DNA from: Pseudalgibacter alginicilyticus
GTDB lineage: Bacteria; Bacteroidota; Bacteroidia; Flavobacteriales; Flavobacteriaceae
Reading direction: 5' to 3'
NCBI RefSeq assembly: GCF_001310225.1
Contig: NZ_CP012898.1
Coordinates: 310,001 to 374,000, forward strand
DNA: 64,000 bases
Part shown: positions 42,319 through 51,314 of the stretch, piece after piece
Layout: every line of letters starts with the position of its first letter
Position numbering within the stretch: position 1 is the first letter of the stretch
The notes under the pieces: model-generated
What the model was told of the DNA's origin: nothing
The model's database searches: none
What the model saw: the letters and a program-made list of their open reading frames with translations, nothing else
Made by a program: the position numbers and the translations under genes

Positions 42319-42621
42319 ATGGACACAAATATCATCGAAAAGTTAGACCGCATTGAAAAACTCTTGTTAGAGCAACAAACAATGCAAAAGCAAGTATTAA
42401 ACTTTAATGAAACTTGCAAGTATTTAGAATTATCCCAATCGCACTTGTATAAACTTACAAGTACGGGAACCATTCCACATTATAAACCGAATGGTAAGAA
42501 AATTTATTTTAACAGAGTTGAATTAGAACAATGGTTATTAAGTAACCGTGTTGATTCACAAGACGAAATCGAACAGCAAGCTGCCGATTACCTCATTAAG
42601 AAAGGAGCGGTAAAGTTATGA
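42319..42621 (+). CDS. Helix-turn-helix protein, excisionase family
   Basis: 100 residues from an ATG at 42319. A short N-terminal coiled coil (IIEKLDRIEKLLLEQQTM) precedes LNFNETCKYLELSQSHLYKLTSTGTIPHYKPNGKKIYFNRVELEQWL, a MerR-like winged helix of the excisionase family. Overlaps the next gene by 4 bp. Probably a regulator of island genes or a recombination directionality factor. Confidence 0.82.
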   Translation: MDTNIIEKLDRIEKLLLEQQTMQKQVLNFNETCKYLELSQSHLYKLTSTGTIPHYKPNGKKIYFNRVELEQWLLSNRVDSQDEIEQQAADYLIKKGAVKL

Positions 42622-42914
42622 CGGAAATATTCGATTTAATCTTGGCACTCTCGCAAGATATTAAGGACTTAAAAGCACGTATAGAATTGTTACGACAATC
42701 GAGAGCAGAAGTATTAAAAGATACGTGGATAGACAATCAAGATGTATTGCAGACCTTACATATTAGTAAGCGAACGCTACAAACTTTAAGAACCAATGGC
42801 ACTTTGCCTTACAGCAAAGTGAAAGGTAAATTTTACTATAAAGTTGCTGACATAGAGCAATTGCTTAAAGACAACTACTACAACCATAATTTCAAGCGAG
42901 ATGGAAATAAGTAG
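42618..42914 (+). CDS. Helix-turn-helix protein
   Basis: 98 residues, starting in the ATGA overlap. A coiled-coil start (LILALSQDIKDLKARIELLRQ) and a winged helix WIDNQDVLQTLHISKRTLQTLRTNGTLPYSKVKGKFYYKVADIEQLL, related to the preceding gene product. Such HTH pairs are a regular feature of Bacteroidota integrative elements. It overlaps the next gene by 14 bp. Confidence 0.8.
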   Translation: MTEIFDLILALSQDIKDLKARIELLRQSRAEVLKDTWIDNQDVLQTLHISKRTLQTLRTNGTLPYSKVKGKFYYKVADIEQLLKDNYYNHNFKRDGNK

Positions 42915-43809
42915 AGAAGCAATTTTAGACAAAACACATTATGGTTTAAAAATCTATGCCTATGTGTTGAGACAGTATTATCCTAATCAAACAGTCCTTT
43001 CTGTAAAAGGAAGGGACTGCGGGATAACTCGTAACCCATTTAATGGTGGAAAAGAAACTTTACGGATTCATATTGATGGTATTATAGCAACACATCGAGA
43101 TACAGAATTAGAAGCCTTTATAGGTGATGTATTCGATTTTGCACAATACCATTTTAGAATAACCGATGAAGAAGATTTGTACCGGAAGATAAATCAAGAG
43201 CTACATCTAAATTTAGAAGTCAAGGAAAAAGACGAATTGGAATGGCTTAATGAACCAGACGATACCTGGTATGCCAACTGTAGCTTTTTCAAAGCACCTG
43301 TTCGCAATGTATTTCCTTCGGAAACCTTGCGACTGCATCAAGTATTTGCATTAATCACAAGTGATAAATACAAAAGCATTACTGAAGAATTAAGAGCAAT
43401 TACCAATGTAAAAGAAGCACGTAAATTCAAAGCGAATCGCTTTGATTACGTAACGCTTTCAGGAACATTTGAAAAACGAAGCGATAACAATTTGCTAAAG
43501 CATTCTAATTTATTAACCATTGATTTTGACCATTTAGAGAATCTACAAGAGTTAAGAACGCAACTCTTAAATGATGAATATTTTGAAACTGAAATGCTCT
43601 TTATTTCACCATCTGGTGATGGTTTAAAATGGATTATTAGAATAGATGTTTCAGAGGTAACACATTCAGAATATTTTACAGCAGTAGCAAATTACATTAA
43701 ACACAATTATAACATTGAGGTTGACCAGTCGGGTAAAGACGTTTCCAGAGCGTGTTTTTTACCATACGACCCAACAGCCTTTCTACATAAAAGACATCAA
43801 GCATTATGA
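42901..43809 (+). CDS. VirE-N/BT4734-like island replication protein
   Basis: 302 residues from an ATG at 42901. The C-terminal half matches the VirE N-terminal / BT4734-BF3469 type: YVTLSGTFEKRSDNNLLKHSNLLTIDFDHL (about 182-211), then MLFISPSGDGLKWIIRI and DVSRACFLPYDP. These motifs are related to primase-like catalytic domains. The DFD and D-V-S-R-A-C segments could be metal-binding. It overlaps the DUF3987 gene by 4 bp; together they resemble a primase-helicase split in two. Confidence 0.78.
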   Translation: MEISREAILDKTHYGLKIYAYVLRQYYPNQTVLSVKGRDCGITRNPFNGGKETLRIHIDGIIATHRDTELEAFIGDVFDFAQYHFRITDEEDLYRKINQELHLNLEVKEKDELEWLNEPDDTWYANCSFFKAPVRNVFPSETLRLHQVFALITSDKYKSITEELRAITNVKEARKFKANRFDYVTLSGTFEKRSDNNLLKHSNLLTIDFDHLENLQELRTQLLNDEYFETEMLFISPSGDGLKWIIRIDVSEVTHSEYFTAVANYIKHNYNIEVDQSGKDVSRACFLPYDPTAFLHKRHQAL

Positions 43810-45542
43810 CTAAAATATTTAACCCAAAATATTGGTTAGAAGTTCCTAAAGAGCAACAAAAACCAACAAGCAACAAGGCAACAACAAATGTTATTGCTGT
43901 TGCCAATGATGACATTGAAACTTACATTTCTGCAATTGAGCAATCAGGTTTAGACATAACAGGAAATTATGCTTCTTGGAGAGATTTAGGTTTTGCGTTA
44001 GCTGAAGAATATGGAGAATCTGGTAGAGATTATTTCCATCGTATCAGTAAAAATTATGCAGGATATAATACTAAAGAATGTGATGCACAATTCAATAAAT
44101 GCCTAAATGCAAAAGGACACGGAATAAGTATTGCAACTTTTTATCATCACGCACATCAAATAGGTATAAGGCTACCAAAATCTAAAATGAAGCTACTTCA
44201 ACAAAAAGAGGAAAGCCAACAAGAAACAATGCCTACTATTCCTGAAAAGGTGTATAACAACCTTCCACAGTTTTTGCAACAAGTTGTAAATCCTGCAAGT
44301 GGTCAAGAGGAAAAAGATATTTTATTATTAGGTGCATTAACAGCCTTTAGTGCTTGCTTCCCAAAATTATTTGGTATTTACGACCAAAGAAAAGTATTCA
44401 GTAATTTATACTTATTTGTAACTGCACCAGCTTCAGCAGGAAAAGGCAGACTTAACCAAATTAAAAATTTGGTAGACCCTGTGCATAAAATAAAACGAGA
44501 ACAATCCAAAATATTAAAGCAACAGTTTCAGTCAGAAACAGCGACTTATAATATGAACAAGGGCAAAGATGAAAACTTGGAAAAACCGAGTAAACCGCCA
44601 GAGCGAATGTTGTTTATTCCTGCCAACAATAGCGTTACGGGTGTTTATCAATTAATATCTGACAATGAAGGTAGAGGGTTAATTTTTGAAACTGAAGGTG
44701 ATACTTTAGCACAAGCCTTTAAAAGTGATTACGGTAATTATTCCGATGGTTTTCGTAAAGCATTCCACCACGAAACCATTAGTTATTATCGAAGAACAGA
44801 TAGAGAATATGTAGATATTGAAAGACCTTGTTTGTCAACAGTATTGTCAGGTACACCAAAGCAAATTCAAGCATTGGTTCCAAATGCTGAAAATGGGTTG
44901 TTTAGTCGTTTTATGTTTTATTATATGAATATCAAACCAACTTGGAAAAACGTTTTTCAAACAGGCACAGCAAATGGTTTAGATGAATACTATGACCAAT
45001 TAGGAAAAGATTTTTTTGAGCTATACAAAACCTTAAAAAACAATCCAGCTATTGAAGTAAGGCTAACAACAGAGCAACAACAAAAATTCAATGTGTTTTT
45101 TGAAAAGTTACAAACCAAATATCTCAACTTACAACCAGATGATTATATCGCAACAGTAAGGCGTTTAGGCTTAATTGCATTTAGAATTATAATGTTATTT
45201 TCTGTATTTCGAATTATGGAAGATGGTGATGTCAACCAAGTGAGGTATTGTGAAGATGTAGATTTTGAAAACACATTGGAAATGATTAGCGTGTTAGTAA
45301 AGCATAGTAGTAAGGTTTTTAACGATTTACCTATGGAACAAAAGCAAGTAAAACGAGCCAATCGAAAAGAACGTTTTTTAGATGCGTTACCTCATCAATT
45401 TTCAAGACAAGATTATCTAAATATAGCCGACAAAAACAAAATACCCCACAAAACAGCAGAAGGCTATATTACCAAATTTGTTGATGCAGGTTTAATACAT
45501 CGAGAAGCACACAACAATTATACAAATCCTGCAAAAACATAA
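43806..45542 (+). CDS. DUF3987/YfjI-like protein (primase-helicase type)
   Basis: 578 residues from an ATG at 43806. A PriCT-like region (YASWRDLGFALAEEYGESGRDYFHRIS, near 58-84) is followed by a DUF3987 domain with LYLFVTAPASAGKGRLNQIKNLV as an altered P-loop (near 200-220), NEGRGLIFETEGDTLAQ and a C-terminal winged helix. Such proteins act in element replication or mobilisation. It is the last gene of the four-gene overlapping module. Confidence 0.82.
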   Translation: MTKIFNPKYWLEVPKEQQKPTSNKATTNVIAVANDDIETYISAIEQSGLDITGNYASWRDLGFALAEEYGESGRDYFHRISKNYAGYNTKECDAQFNKCLNAKGHGISIATFYHHAHQIGIRLPKSKMKLLQQKEESQQETMPTIPEKVYNNLPQFLQQVVNPASGQEEKDILLLGALTAFSACFPKLFGIYDQRKVFSNLYLFVTAPASAGKGRLNQIKNLVDPVHKIKREQSKILKQQFQSETATYNMNKGKDENLEKPSKPPERMLFIPANNSVTGVYQLISDNEGRGLIFETEGDTLAQAFKSDYGNYSDGFRKAFHHETISYYRRTDREYVDIERPCLSTVLSGTPKQIQALVPNAENGLFSRFMFYYMNIKPTWKNVFQTGTANGLDEYYDQLGKDFFELYKTLKNNPAIEVRLTTEQQQKFNVFFEKLQTKYLNLQPDDYIATVRRLGLIAFRIIMLFSVFRIMEDGDVNQVRYCEDVDFENTLEMISVLVKHSSKVFNDLPMEQKQVKRANRKERFLDALPHQFSRQDYLNIADKNKIPHKTAEGYITKFVDAGLIHREAHNNYTNPAKT

Positions 45543-45555
45543 TTCAGGATTTTGA

Positions 45556-45593
45556 GGATTTAAGGATAAAATTGATAGGACTTCCTTAAATCC
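45556..45593 (+). terminator. Hairpin after the DUF3987 gene
   Basis: GGATTTAAGGA pairs with TCCTTAAATCC across a 16-nt loop, 13 bp after the stop. No T-run directly follows, so it is a weak terminator candidate that would separate the replication module from the defence operon. Confidence 0.45.
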
Positions 45594-45663
45594 TTAACTT
45601 CCTCATTCCCTTGTTAATAACTGTTAATATCTTTTTCTTACTTCTTTCTTTCCTTTTCTTAAA

Positions 45664-45687
45664 TTAGACAAAATTTGACAAGTCTAA
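45664..45687 (+). promoter_or_regulatory. Inverted repeat before the XRE gene, possible operator
   Basis: TTAGAC (45664-45669) and GTCTAA (45682-45687) are inverted halves with 12 bp between, ending 11 bp before the ATG. The position suits autorepression by the XRE protein encoded next, which would control the Argonaute operon. Confidence 0.5.
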
Positions 45688-45698
45688 ATAATTCTATT

Positions 45699-46007
45699 AT
45701 GGAGTTTGGAGAGTATATACGTTCATTGCGTGAAAAGCACAATTTACTATTAAGAGAAATGGCTGCAAACCTAAATATGGATGTTGCCTATTTAAGCAAA
45801 ATAGAACGTGGAAATCGTATAGCAAGACGCGAACAAGTAGTCGCTTTTGCTAAAACATTAAAAGAAGACGAGAATGAATTAATTAAGCTATGGATGTCGG
45901 AACAAATTGTACTAATGCTAAAAAATGAAAAAGAGCGTACGGAAATCCTCAAAATAGCTGAAGAAAAAATTAGTAAGATTGTTAAAAAGGGTAAGAATTT
46001 AAAGTGA
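45699..46007 (+). CDS. XRE-family transcriptional regulator
   Basis: 102 residues from the ATG at 45699, preferred over an in-frame start at 45675 because homologous XRE proteins begin at M-x-F-G-E-Y-I. HTH_3 domain FGEYIRSLREKHNLLLREMAANLNMDVAYLSKIERGNR, then a helical tail. Four bp before the HEPN gene, so it heads the operon and probably represses it. Confidence 0.88.
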   Translation: MEFGEYIRSLREKHNLLLREMAANLNMDVAYLSKIERGNRIARREQVVAFAKTLKEDENELIKLWMSEQIVLMLKNEKERTEILKIAEEKISKIVKKGKNLK

Positions 46008-46010
46008 TTT

Positions 46011-47261
46011 ATGTTTAAAGAGAATAAATATTATGGAGAGGTATGGTTCAAATCTGCAGAGGATGATAAATGCTTTTGTGTATTAGAGTTAATTAATGAT
46101 GAAGTACACATAACGACCAATTTATCAGAAAGATTACCTGCCTATCAAATAGAGTTAATTTATGGAGTTTTTACAGGTTTAGGCTATTTAACTTTTGTAA
46201 ACTGCAAGATTAAAAACAGTAGCAATGGAATAGTAGAGACTAAAACTTATAAACCTAAATATACTTTTGCTTGTGCATATCATTTAATTGAACCTGTAGG
46301 TTTGAGAATTAATGAATTTCAAATTGACAATTTAGCAATTGTGAGTTGGGTTAGAAAAATGCATTGGTATAATTCTTTAGAAGACAAACTTGAAAAAGAG
46401 GATGACGTAATTCATAATACGAATATTGCTAAAGACTTATCTATAAAAATTACAAAATCAACATCATATACTTCTAACCACGATTTTTTTAGAATGGACA
46501 ATGTTGGATATGTTGATTTTAAATCAGAAAAAAGTTTGAGTATTCTTGAGAGTATAGATTTATATAATTCATTTCAAAAATTATTTCATTTTTTATACGG
46601 TAAGTCTGTACAATTTAAGGCTTTTAATTTCAAATGTTTAAGTTGTGGTAACTGGGCTTCGTTATATTATAAGGATGATTTCAACAAGGAAAACATATCT
46701 GGTTTTATCGCGCTTGACTATGATACTATTAAAGATGATTTATCTAATATAATTAAGCATTGGTATAACAATGAAGGTATAGGTTATTGTGCTGATATTA
46801 TCATCGAAAATTTACTCTCGGTTAAAACAAGTCATAGTAGACGATTTACAAATTCTTATTCAGCTTTTGAGGCTTATAGTTTGAAATTTGGAAACAAGAT
46901 GAAGAACTCATCTTTTGCCAAAGATTTATTAGAACAAAAGCAATTATTAGCCGATATAACTAATATACCTAAAGATGAGATTAAAATTTATGTATCAAAA
47001 ATTGTACGTCATCGAGATTATTTAATACATCGTACTAAAACAAAAAACAATATTTTCACACAATTTGAATTATTGTATATATCGTTTCTCTTGGATTATA
47101 TAGTTGGTATTGGTCTAATGAAACAAATGGATGCTTCCGAAAAAATTATTGAAAAGATTATAGGTAGAGCCAAATCTACATATCAAGATATGCAGTCTGT
47201 AAATAAATTATTAAATAAAGATTTATTAGAAAGTACTAATCAAAAAGCACCAAATATGTAA
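46011..47261 (+). CDS. ApeA-like protein with C-terminal HEPN RNase domain
   Basis: 416 residues from an ATG at 46011. The N-terminal half (GEVWFKSAEDDKCFCVLELINDEVHI...YGVFTGLGYLTFVNCKI) has the beta-sandwich pattern of the ApeA N-terminal domain. C-x2-C (CLSCGNW, near 209-215) may bind zinc. The C-terminal helical domain holds R335-D-Y-L-I-H340 in VRHRDYLIHR, the R-x4-H active site of HEPN RNases. ApeA-type proteins defend against phage by cleaving RNA. It may be a stand-alone defence gene or part of the Argonaute operon, which begins 22 bp later. Confidence 0.75.
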   Translation: MFKENKYYGEVWFKSAEDDKCFCVLELINDEVHITTNLSERLPAYQIELIYGVFTGLGYLTFVNCKIKNSSNGIVETKTYKPKYTFACAYHLIEPVGLRINEFQIDNLAIVSWVRKMHWYNSLEDKLEKEDDVIHNTNIAKDLSIKITKSTSYTSNHDFFRMDNVGYVDFKSEKSLSILESIDLYNSFQKLFHFLYGKSVQFKAFNFKCLSCGNWASLYYKDDFNKENISGFIALDYDTIKDDLSNIIKHWYNNEGIGYCADIIIENLLSVKTSHSRRFTNSYSAFEAYSLKFGNKMKNSSFAKDLLEQKQLLADITNIPKDEIKIYVSKIVRHRDYLIHRTKTKNNIFTQFELLYISFLLDYIVGIGLMKQMDASEKIIEKIIGRAKSTYQDMQSVNKLLNKDLLESTNQKAPNM

Positions 47262-47283
47262 AACCCAAAACACCTCATTACTT

Positions 47284-49395
47284 ATGCAAGAACACTTAAA
47301 AACCAACATACTTAACTTTAAATGGCCTAATAGTGCGCCTACCATTTATTTAACTTTAGAAGATATTGAAGGTAGTCATCCTATACATAAATCTAAATTT
47401 TCAAGGCAGATTAAAGAGGTGTTTCCAGATGCAGACTTATCTAACAAAGACCAAATATTTACAACATTTACAACGGAAATACCAGATGCACCAAGCATTA
47501 AGTTAAATTTAGTAGATGGTAGAGAATTAAGAATATATAAGCAATTCCTTAAACACCAATTAAGAAGCTATTTTAAAGCAAAAGACTATGTAGTTGTAAA
47601 AAACTTTGTAGGTGATGTACAGGTTTGGATGCCTTCTCTTAAAGGCAATACAGAGCATTATAATTTATATTATAAGTTTTCATTTAAAATACAATTTGCA
47701 AAATTAACCGACTTACCAGAACTTATTGTATCGTACGATGGCACATCAAAAGTCCTTACAACGTCTGTTAAGGATATTGAGGATTCAGAGTTAATAAAAC
47801 GTTGCGTATATGGACAAACTATCTTCAATTATCAAATGAACCTCGATACAGAGGAAAAAGAAGATTATTTCAATGCTATTGAGTTTGATAAAGCATTCCC
47901 AATTTTTAGTTTACCATTAGCCAGAGCATTAGAGATACCTATTGAAGAACCAATTAGACCAGCTAATAAATACCAAAAGTATGTAGCACTTATTAATAAT
48001 TTTGCAACCAATTATTTGTTTGCAGAAGATTTTAAAGCCATTTTCCCGTTTAAAAACGATGCATTTATTGATGTGCCTCTCAACCGTATTAATCACATTG
48101 ACCCACAAGTAGGATTATTAGAGTTTGGTAAAGACCAATATGGTAACAAGAAAACCCATTTAGTGCCTAAATTGGCAATGAATAACCTTAACCCATACAA
48201 ACGACCAAACAACCAAAATATTAAGTTTTTCTTTGTGTACCATACCTCGCATAAAGAAGCAATTAAAACATTTTACAACAACCTTAAAACTGGTGTTACG
48301 GCAGATAAAAAATATTTTAAAGGGATTGAGGCTTATGTAAACATTAAGGCTTCAACTTCTAAAGAGCATTTTATAGAGTTTACCAACGAAAGCGACCCAA
48401 TTCCAGAAATTACAGAAAAGTTAGAAAACCTTTCATTCGACCACGATACTGTACGTTATGCAGCGTTTTATTTAAGTCCTTTCGATAAGTTTACACCAAA
48501 TCCTGAAGACCGAGAAATATATATTCAAATCAAAGAACTCTTTCTAAATGAAGGCATTGTTACACAGGTTGTAGATTATGAAAAAATGGTGGTCAATATC
48601 GAGAATCAATACAACTTCCAATTCTCATTACAAAATATGGCATTGGCAATTCACGCCAAATTAGGTGGCGCACCTTGGAAACTTGCAGTAACCGATAAAA
48701 AAGAATTAGTAATAGGTGTTGGTGCATTTACCAATCAAGGCGAAAACAGACGTTATATAGCAAGTGCCTTTAGTTTTCAAAACAATGGCTTGTTTAGAAA
48801 GTTCGAGTATTTTGACCAAAGCGAAACAGACCTGTTAGCAGGTAGTATATGTAAAGCCATAAGAGATTTTACATCTGTTGCAGAAGCTGATAAAGTAGTC
48901 ATTCACTTCTATAAAGAAATGAGCTACGAGGAACTAAAACCTATTATAAGAGGGATGCATACATTAGGGTTAAAAATTCCTCTCTACATTCTAAATATCA
49001 ATAAAACAGAAGCAGAAGATATTATTGCTTACGACCTCAATTGGAATAAAAAGTTAATGCCAGTAAGTGGTACATACATACGTATAAGCGAAAACCAATT
49101 TTTGCTGTTTAACAATGCACGTTACCCTAATTCTCAAAGGTATGCAGATACAGATGGCTATCCATTTCCAATAAAAATTAAAATAAGCAGTCCAGATGAA
49201 GATGCTTTTGAAGATGCAGACGTCGTGTTAGAATTATTAACACAAGTATATCAGTTTAGCAGATTGTATTGGAAATCACTACGACAACAGAATGTCCCAA
49301 TCACTATAAAATATCCAGAAATGGTAGCACAAATAGCGCCACGATTTAATAATGGTGTTCCAGATGATGCCAAAGATGCTTTATGGTTTTTATAA
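47284..49395 (+). CDS. Long prokaryotic Argonaute, apparently inactive PIWI
   Basis: 703 residues from an ATG at 47284. The MID/PIWI half is clear: YNFQFSLQNMALAIHAKLGGAPWKL, then ELVIGVGAF, KVVIHFYKEMSYEELKPII, LKIPLYILNINKTEAEDI and a C-terminal QVYQFSRLYWKSLRQQNVPITIKYPEMVAQIAPRF (given by key segments). The length suits N, PAZ-like, MID and PIWI domains. The first catalytic Asp expected after the first PIWI strand is Gly480, and no D/E is obvious at the third position (HFYKE). It is therefore likely a guide-directed sensor and not a slicer. HEPN and DUF4238 genes follow at once, so they may be its effectors. Confidence 0.85.
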   Translation: MQEHLKTNILNFKWPNSAPTIYLTLEDIEGSHPIHKSKFSRQIKEVFPDADLSNKDQIFTTFTTEIPDAPSIKLNLVDGRELRIYKQFLKHQLRSYFKAKDYVVVKNFVGDVQVWMPSLKGNTEHYNLYYKFSFKIQFAKLTDLPELIVSYDGTSKVLTTSVKDIEDSELIKRCVYGQTIFNYQMNLDTEEKEDYFNAIEFDKAFPIFSLPLARALEIPIEEPIRPANKYQKYVALINNFATNYLFAEDFKAIFPFKNDAFIDVPLNRINHIDPQVGLLEFGKDQYGNKKTHLVPKLAMNNLNPYKRPNNQNIKFFFVYHTSHKEAIKTFYNNLKTGVTADKKYFKGIEAYVNIKASTSKEHFIEFTNESDPIPEITEKLENLSFDHDTVRYAAFYLSPFDKFTPNPEDREIYIQIKELFLNEGIVTQVVDYEKMVVNIENQYNFQFSLQNMALAIHAKLGGAPWKLAVTDKKELVIGVGAFTNQGENRRYIASAFSFQNNGLFRKFEYFDQSETDLLAGSICKAIRDFTSVAEADKVVIHFYKEMSYEELKPIIRGMHTLGLKIPLYILNINKTEAEDIIAYDLNWNKKLMPVSGTYIRISENQFLLFNNARYPNSQRYADTDGYPFPIKIKISSPDEDAFEDADVVLELLTQVYQFSRLYWKSLRQQNVPITIKYPEMVAQIAPRFNNGVPDDAKDALWFL

Positions 49396-49404
49396 AAGAA
49401 TGAT

Positions 49405-50139
49405 ATGTCAAGATTAAGAAGAAAAGAAACACTTGCATCTATAATGGGTTTTGGTTTTATCCATTTTGAGTTCCATTTAATTGAAGATTATATGAATCAT
49501 ATGGAAACTCATTTTGAAAGAGAATTAAAAAATATAGAGGTTGAGTATGATAATTTTCAAAAATCCAAAGAGGTTGATAAATCAGAATATTCAGAGGAAT
49601 ATTTAGACCACATACAGGATTCCTTTATTGACAATGTTTTTATGTTTAATGATGTTTACATCAAAAATTATAGAAACGCTCAAATCATACAACTGTATTC
49701 TTTTTTTGAAGATGTTTTAAAACGTGGTTGTGATAGGTTCGCATCGTATAAACAAACAGACTACAGAGTAGATGACTTAAAGGGTAATAATGATATTGAT
49801 AAGGTAAAGAAGTTCTTAAAGCAGTCAGCTAAAGTTGATTTTTCGATACTCAATCCTGAATGGAGTTTTATCGATAATTTTAGACAAGTACGTAATTTAG
49901 TTGTTCATCATAAGGGTATAATTAAAAACAACGATACCGTCAATAATAGTGATAAAAAGTTCAATAACATTAAGAGTTTTAGCAAAGGTAAGTTTACTTT
50001 AAAACAGTATGTCTCTTCACAAAATAGATTTGAAATAGTACTTGATAATCCAAAATTCTTTAAAGAGATAGTAAATAACATTGAAAGTCTATTAGATAAA
50101 ATAGGCAGTAAAGAAATGCCTTTAAACGAAGTAAAATAG
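49405..50139 (+). CDS. HEPN-domain protein downstream of Argonaute
   Basis: 244 residues from an ATG at 49405, 9 bp after the Argonaute stop. Mostly helical, with NYRNAQIIQLYSFFEDVLKRGCDRF and, after it, FRQVRNLVVHHKG, in which R163-N-L-V-V-H168 is the R-x4-H motif of HEPN RNases. The pattern (helical RNA-cleaving domain beside a nuclease-dead Argonaute) suggests an effector that cuts RNA when the Argonaute finds its target. A HEPN antitoxin-like role is the alternative. Confidence 0.75.
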   Translation: MSRLRRKETLASIMGFGFIHFEFHLIEDYMNHMETHFERELKNIEVEYDNFQKSKEVDKSEYSEEYLDHIQDSFIDNVFMFNDVYIKNYRNAQIIQLYSFFEDVLKRGCDRFASYKQTDYRVDDLKGNNDIDKVKKFLKQSAKVDFSILNPEWSFIDNFRQVRNLVVHHKGIIKNNDTVNNSDKKFNNIKSFSKGKFTLKQYVSSQNRFEIVLDNPKFFKEIVNNIESLLDKIGSKEMPLNEVK

Positions 50140-50142
50140 AGT

Positions 50143-51246
50143 ATGTCAAACCCAATAAAACAACATTATATTCCACGTTCATATTTAAAGAACTTTGGAA
50201 TTGAAGGTAGAAAAAGAAATTATTTTGTTGATGTTTATAAAACTGATGATGATATTCTTTTAGAACAGATTAGTACTAAAGATATTTGTTTTGAGAAAAA
50301 CATATATACTATTCCAGCAGAATCTGATGAGATTAAATATGCATTAGAAAAACATTACGCTGAAAATGTAGATAGTGAATTTCAAAAGGTCTATTCTCTG
50401 CTTATTGATGAAAAAACTTTAACGGTAACCCAAGAACAAAAAATACAGATACTCTACGTTTGTCTCTCGCTATATTTTAGAACACCAAGAATTTTAAATC
50501 TTCAACGGAGTATGAATAATCAAATTTTTGATAGAGCAGCTCATACAGCAGATGAAGAAGGATTGATAAAAATGAACTTATATGGTGAAAAAATAAAGTT
50601 TCACATTGATGATATTGAAGCTGTAAAAAAAGAACATAACGAACGTTCAAGAACGGTTTTTTTAGTAAACCATTTAGAACAATGGGGGAATTTTGTAAAA
50701 TATAAATATGACTGTACTATTAATGTTATTAAAATTAATGATGCGAATGCACCTCTCATAACTTGCGATAATCCTGTATCCATCAGGCATTTTGAAACAA
50801 ATCGTTTTCAAGGGTTATATGACCCAAGAGCAGTAATAACTTTACCATTAGACCGCTCACATTATTTAGAAATTCATCCCAATGACTATGCAGATGGCCA
50901 AACAAGAATTAATCGTCTTACACAAGATAGAGACTATGTATTCACTACAAATGGAGTAACCCAACAGAATGCAGAAAAACTATTAATTGGTTATAAAGGA
51001 GATATTGATAAACATTTCGATATTCAAAGTCATTATGAAAAACCAGAAAATGGTGAGGAATTTGTCAAAAAAGCTAAATACAGAGCGGAACAAGCTCTAA
51101 TTCTATTTGAGATTTTAAAGAAAAAAGGATTTGTTTCCAATGAATTTATTGGTAAGCTAAAAGAGTTATTAGAACACCCTTATTGTAAGGATGACATACA
51201 AATGCTGAAGTATAAAAAAGTACTTTCTAAAATGGGTAAGTGGTAG
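50143..51246 (+). CDS. DUF4238 protein at the end of the Argonaute operon
   Basis: 367 residues from an ATG at 50143, 3 bp after the HEPN stop. The start KQHYIPRSYLKNFG and VYKTDDDILLEQISTKDICFEKNIYTI are diagnostic of DUF4238. CDNPVSI and DPRAVITLPLDRSHYLEIHP in the middle are conserved in the family. DUF4238 proteins are common in accessory regions, and a nuclease-like role has been suggested but not shown. No signal or membrane span. Tight spacing places it in the same transcript as Argonaute. Confidence 0.82.
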   Translation: MSNPIKQHYIPRSYLKNFGIEGRKRNYFVDVYKTDDDILLEQISTKDICFEKNIYTIPAESDEIKYALEKHYAENVDSEFQKVYSLLIDEKTLTVTQEQKIQILYVCLSLYFRTPRILNLQRSMNNQIFDRAAHTADEEGLIKMNLYGEKIKFHIDDIEAVKKEHNERSRTVFLVNHLEQWGNFVKYKYDCTINVIKINDANAPLITCDNPVSIRHFETNRFQGLYDPRAVITLPLDRSHYLEIHPNDYADGQTRINRLTQDRDYVFTTNGVTQQNAEKLLIGYKGDIDKHFDIQSHYEKPENGEEFVKKAKYRAEQALILFEILKKKGFVSNEFIGKLKELLEHPYCKDDIQMLKYKKVLSKMGKW

Positions 51247-51257
51247 TATAATACTTT

Positions 51258-51284
51258 TGCAACATCATTTGCAACACCATTGCA
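51258..51284 (+). promoter_or_regulatory. Candidate operator of a metal regulator
   Basis: Two overlapping inverted repeats of the form TGCAA-N5/6-TTGCA (TGCAACATCATTTGCA and TGCAACACCATTGCA) lie just before the -7 box of the efflux operon. A related TGCAC...TTGCA pair recurs at 57800. A Fur-family gene lies in this cluster, and Fur-type repressors bind such spaced palindromes. Confidence 0.5.
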
Positions 51285-51296
51285 TTAAATAATTTA

Positions 51297-51304
51297 TATA
51301 TTTG
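51297..51304 (+). promoter_or_regulatory. -7 box of the metal-efflux operon
   Basis: TATATTTG is a perfect TAnnTTTG match, 10 bp before the ATG at 51315. TTTG at 51268-51271 is 25 bp upstream and lies inside the candidate operator, so a bound repressor would block it. Confidence 0.55.
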
Positions 51305-51314
51305 TCTAAATTAT

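Larger units (their letters stand above)
39532..51246 (+). mobile_element. Integrative genomic island adjoining mnmE (left part)
   Basis: Immediately after mnmE come an excisionase-like gene, a tyrosine integrase and a module of HTH, VirE-N-like and DUF3987 proteins typical of Bacteroidota mobilisable and integrative elements, then a defence operon. Metal-resistance genes follow and are probably also island cargo. No duplicate of the mnmE end is seen because the right boundary lies outside the window. No conjugation genes are visible in this part. Confidence 0.7.

Noticed and set aside
47284-49395. Argonaute as an active DNA/RNA slicer
   Set aside because: The first PIWI strand reads VIGVGAF with Gly in place of Asp, and the third acidic position is not evident, so activity is not claimed. 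A structural alignment would settle it.
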